Part shown: piece by piece, positions 45,676 to 46,843 of the stretch | Layout of the letters: each line of letters opens with the position of its first letter | Position numbering within the stretch: position 1 is the stretch's first letter | NCBI GenBank assembly: GCA_003223115.1 | Contig: QHXW01000267.1 | Location: forward strand, 1 to 46,843 | Direction of reading: 5' to 3' | DNA length: 46,843 bases | Source of the DNA: Acidobacteriota bacterium | Lineage (GTDB): Bacteria > Acidobacteriota > Terriglobia > Bryobacterales > Bryobacteraceae | The notes under the pieces: generated by a model | The model's database searches: none | The model's input: only the letters and a program-made list of their open reading frames with translations | What the model was told of the DNA's origin: nothing | Made by a program: the position numbers and the translations under genes

Positions 45676-46843
45676 CTACTGGCGGCTGAACGACATTCCA
45701 GCGAAACTCACCACGCTCTGCTCGTCGATATTCCACTGCTCGTAACGCAACAGGTTGCCTCGGGCCTCCGGCAGTGCTTTCACGAACGTGTACAGGGGTG
45801 ACGACCCGCACCACTTCAAGACATCACGCCGTTCCTGCACCTGTTCCCAGAAACCGCCGGCGTCGCCGCGAGAAAACGCATCGATTCGCGACCGGTCCCG
45901 CGCAGTCACTTCCGTCATGACGCCTTGGTCAGCGCGCGCCTGAAACGGATCGCCGTAGCGCCGGCCCATGTGAGCCATATCGATCCCTAACACCCAGAAC
46001 AATCGGTTGCCTTCTCGCGCCGCCATTTCGCCCAAAGCTCCAAGAAACCGCGCAACGTTTTCATCAGCTTCAGGTTTGCCGCCCAGATAGACGCTGTGTG
46101 CATACGGCCCGCACAGGATCGGAAGAATGTGGATGTCCGGACCGTAAATGTGCTGCAGAAACAGCACTTGAAACTCGATGGAGTGCTCGATCGAGTGACA
46201 ATAGTCCTCCATCAAAATCGCATCGGGAGCCTGCGCGGTGAGTGAGTCCACAAGCGGGAGATCCACCGCTGTCTCACCTAGGGGCGTGACGAAAGGTTTT
46301 CGCGTCAGCCCAAAGCGCTCCGGCTCGCCATAGTGCGACGTGCCCAGCACCACGAAAGTACGGTCTTTGTATGCGGGCGTCAGCACCTTGTAGGCCGCCT
46401 GATAGGATTGCCAGCCGCCTTCGGGGCTTACGTGCGGTGCGGCAATCCCGATGAGACCGTCGCCCGATGCCGTTTCAGAAGGCACGCCCATATAGCGCGC
46501 GAGTGTGGCGCGCAATGGCTCCACTTCATTCGGATAGCCACCGCCTGCATGTAGCGGAAAGCGCTTGGCAGTTTCCGCAAATTCGCGATGGCGCTGGTCG
46601 CGCATGCTCTCGAAAACTTCATTTTCGAGAAACCCTGCATTGCTGAGTGTGTCGGCGAGATGAGCAACTAGATCACCGATCTCCAGATCGGCGGTGATGC
46701 GGACCAGCAAAGCTTTCAGATCCAGGTCAGTCTGCCGGCCGTCAAAACATTCCAGGCAACTTACCAGAGCCGGCGGAATGATCAGCGTGGCCTCGGAATA
46801 GTGGTAAGGATCGCGAACTAGAAGGCCTGGCCGGTCCGGAACC
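45676..46843 (-). CDS. AmmeMemoRadiSam system protein B (Memo-like), 5' end off window
   Basis: The frame is open from the stop at 45676 to the right edge; a TTG at 46710 is not the start because the frame continues upstream with protein-like PDRPGLLVRDPYHYSEATLI and CLECFDGRQTDLDLKALL. So at least ~388 residues. The C-terminal ~270 residues are a Memo domain with the non-heme-iron-type ligands: APHVSPEGGW and GTSHYGEP (His), HSIEHSIEFQ, GIDMAHMG (His) and WCGSSPLYTF (Cys). In AmmeMemoRadiSam systems it works with an AMMECR1 protein and a radical SAM enzyme, which would lie outside the window. Function not firmly known. Confidence 0.9.
   Translation of the reverse strand, partial: VPDRPGLLVRDPYHYSEATLIIPPALVSCLECFDGRQTDLDLKALLVRITADLEIGDLVAHLADTLSNAGFLENEVFESMRDQRHREFAETAKRFPLHAGGGYPNEVEPLRATLARYMGVPSETASGDGLIGIAAPHVSPEGGWQSYQAAYKVLTPAYKDRTFVVLGTSHYGEPERFGLTRKPFVTPLGETAVDLPLVDSLTAQAPDAILMEDYCHSIEHSIEFQVLFLQHIYGPDIHILPILCGPYAHSVYLGGKPEADENVARFLGALGEMAAREGNRLFWVLGIDMAHMGRRYGDPFQARADQGVMTEVTARDRSRIDAFSRGDAGGFWEQVQERRDVLKWCGSSPLYTFVKALPEARGNLLRYEQWNIDEQSVVSFAGMSFSRQ

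Overview
The window looks like a chromosome segment of an Acidobacteriota bacterium of the Bryobacterales / 'Candidatus Solibacter' type. This rests on the mix of gene families: RedB-like protein next to a membrane hybrid histidine kinase, several Tat/Sec-exported sugar phosphate isomerase/epimerase-like proteins, PRC-MgtE_N-CBS next to an Nramp-type transporter, a YfhO-type membrane protein, and an AmmeMemoRadiSam B protein. GC content is fairly high and GTG/TTG starts are frequent. The assignment is inferred from recognised families, not from a database search.

Layout. 1-390: 3' end of a 23S rRNA gene, spacer with a processing stem, 5S rRNA and terminator. 393-2205: one small secreted protein and three decayed genes (DUF5615 PIN-like toxin, an unknown gene with an in-frame stop, and an internally deleted copy of the cytochrome c gene found at 6.4 kb). 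2375-8433: an envelope redox and signalling cluster (RedB-like thiol protein, hybrid histidine kinase, REC-kinase-like protein with a degenerate ATP-binding domain, cytochrome c, outer-membrane protein, TlpA-like thioredoxin). 8500-10438: a broken TPR peptidase gene. 10.4-13.4 kb: a promoter with inverted repeats, then Tad/Flp-type ATPase genes cpaE-cpaF. 13.5-23.1 kb: a largely housekeeping block (YfhO-like, dnaG, rpoD, esterase, DUF2461, murB, ankyrin protein).

23.2-25.6 kb is a graveyard of fragments: a frameshifted sensor-domain gene, a group II intron-like RNA without its protein, two back-to-back gene remnants, and a frameshifted LuxR-type response regulator. 25.8-29.9 kb carries two exported isomerase-like proteins, a PilZ protein and the SppA protease. 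30.2-33.1 kb is the most interesting functional unit: a soluble PRC / Gly-Asn-His linker / MgtE_N / CBS protein, an Nramp-related transporter whose metal-site residues differ from Mn/Fe transporters in the way expected of Mg2+ transporters, and a CyaY/frataxin gene. 33.1-38.6 kb is a tightly overlapping amine or GABA catabolic operon (APC permease, aldehyde dehydrogenase, gamma-glutamyl-amine-synthetase-like protein, Fe-dependent alcohol dehydrogenase). 38.7-46.8 kb holds an unknown protein, a tandem pair of isomerase-like genes (one exported, one cytosolic), a GT-C-like membrane protein, a heavily mutated Ser/Thr kinase pseudogene, and a Memo-like protein that runs off the right edge.

The window is unusual for how many genes are decayed (about nine remnants in 47 kb) beside long intact housekeeping genes. 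That contrast argues for real pseudogenisation rather than poor sequence quality, although homopolymer-associated breaks deserve a read check.
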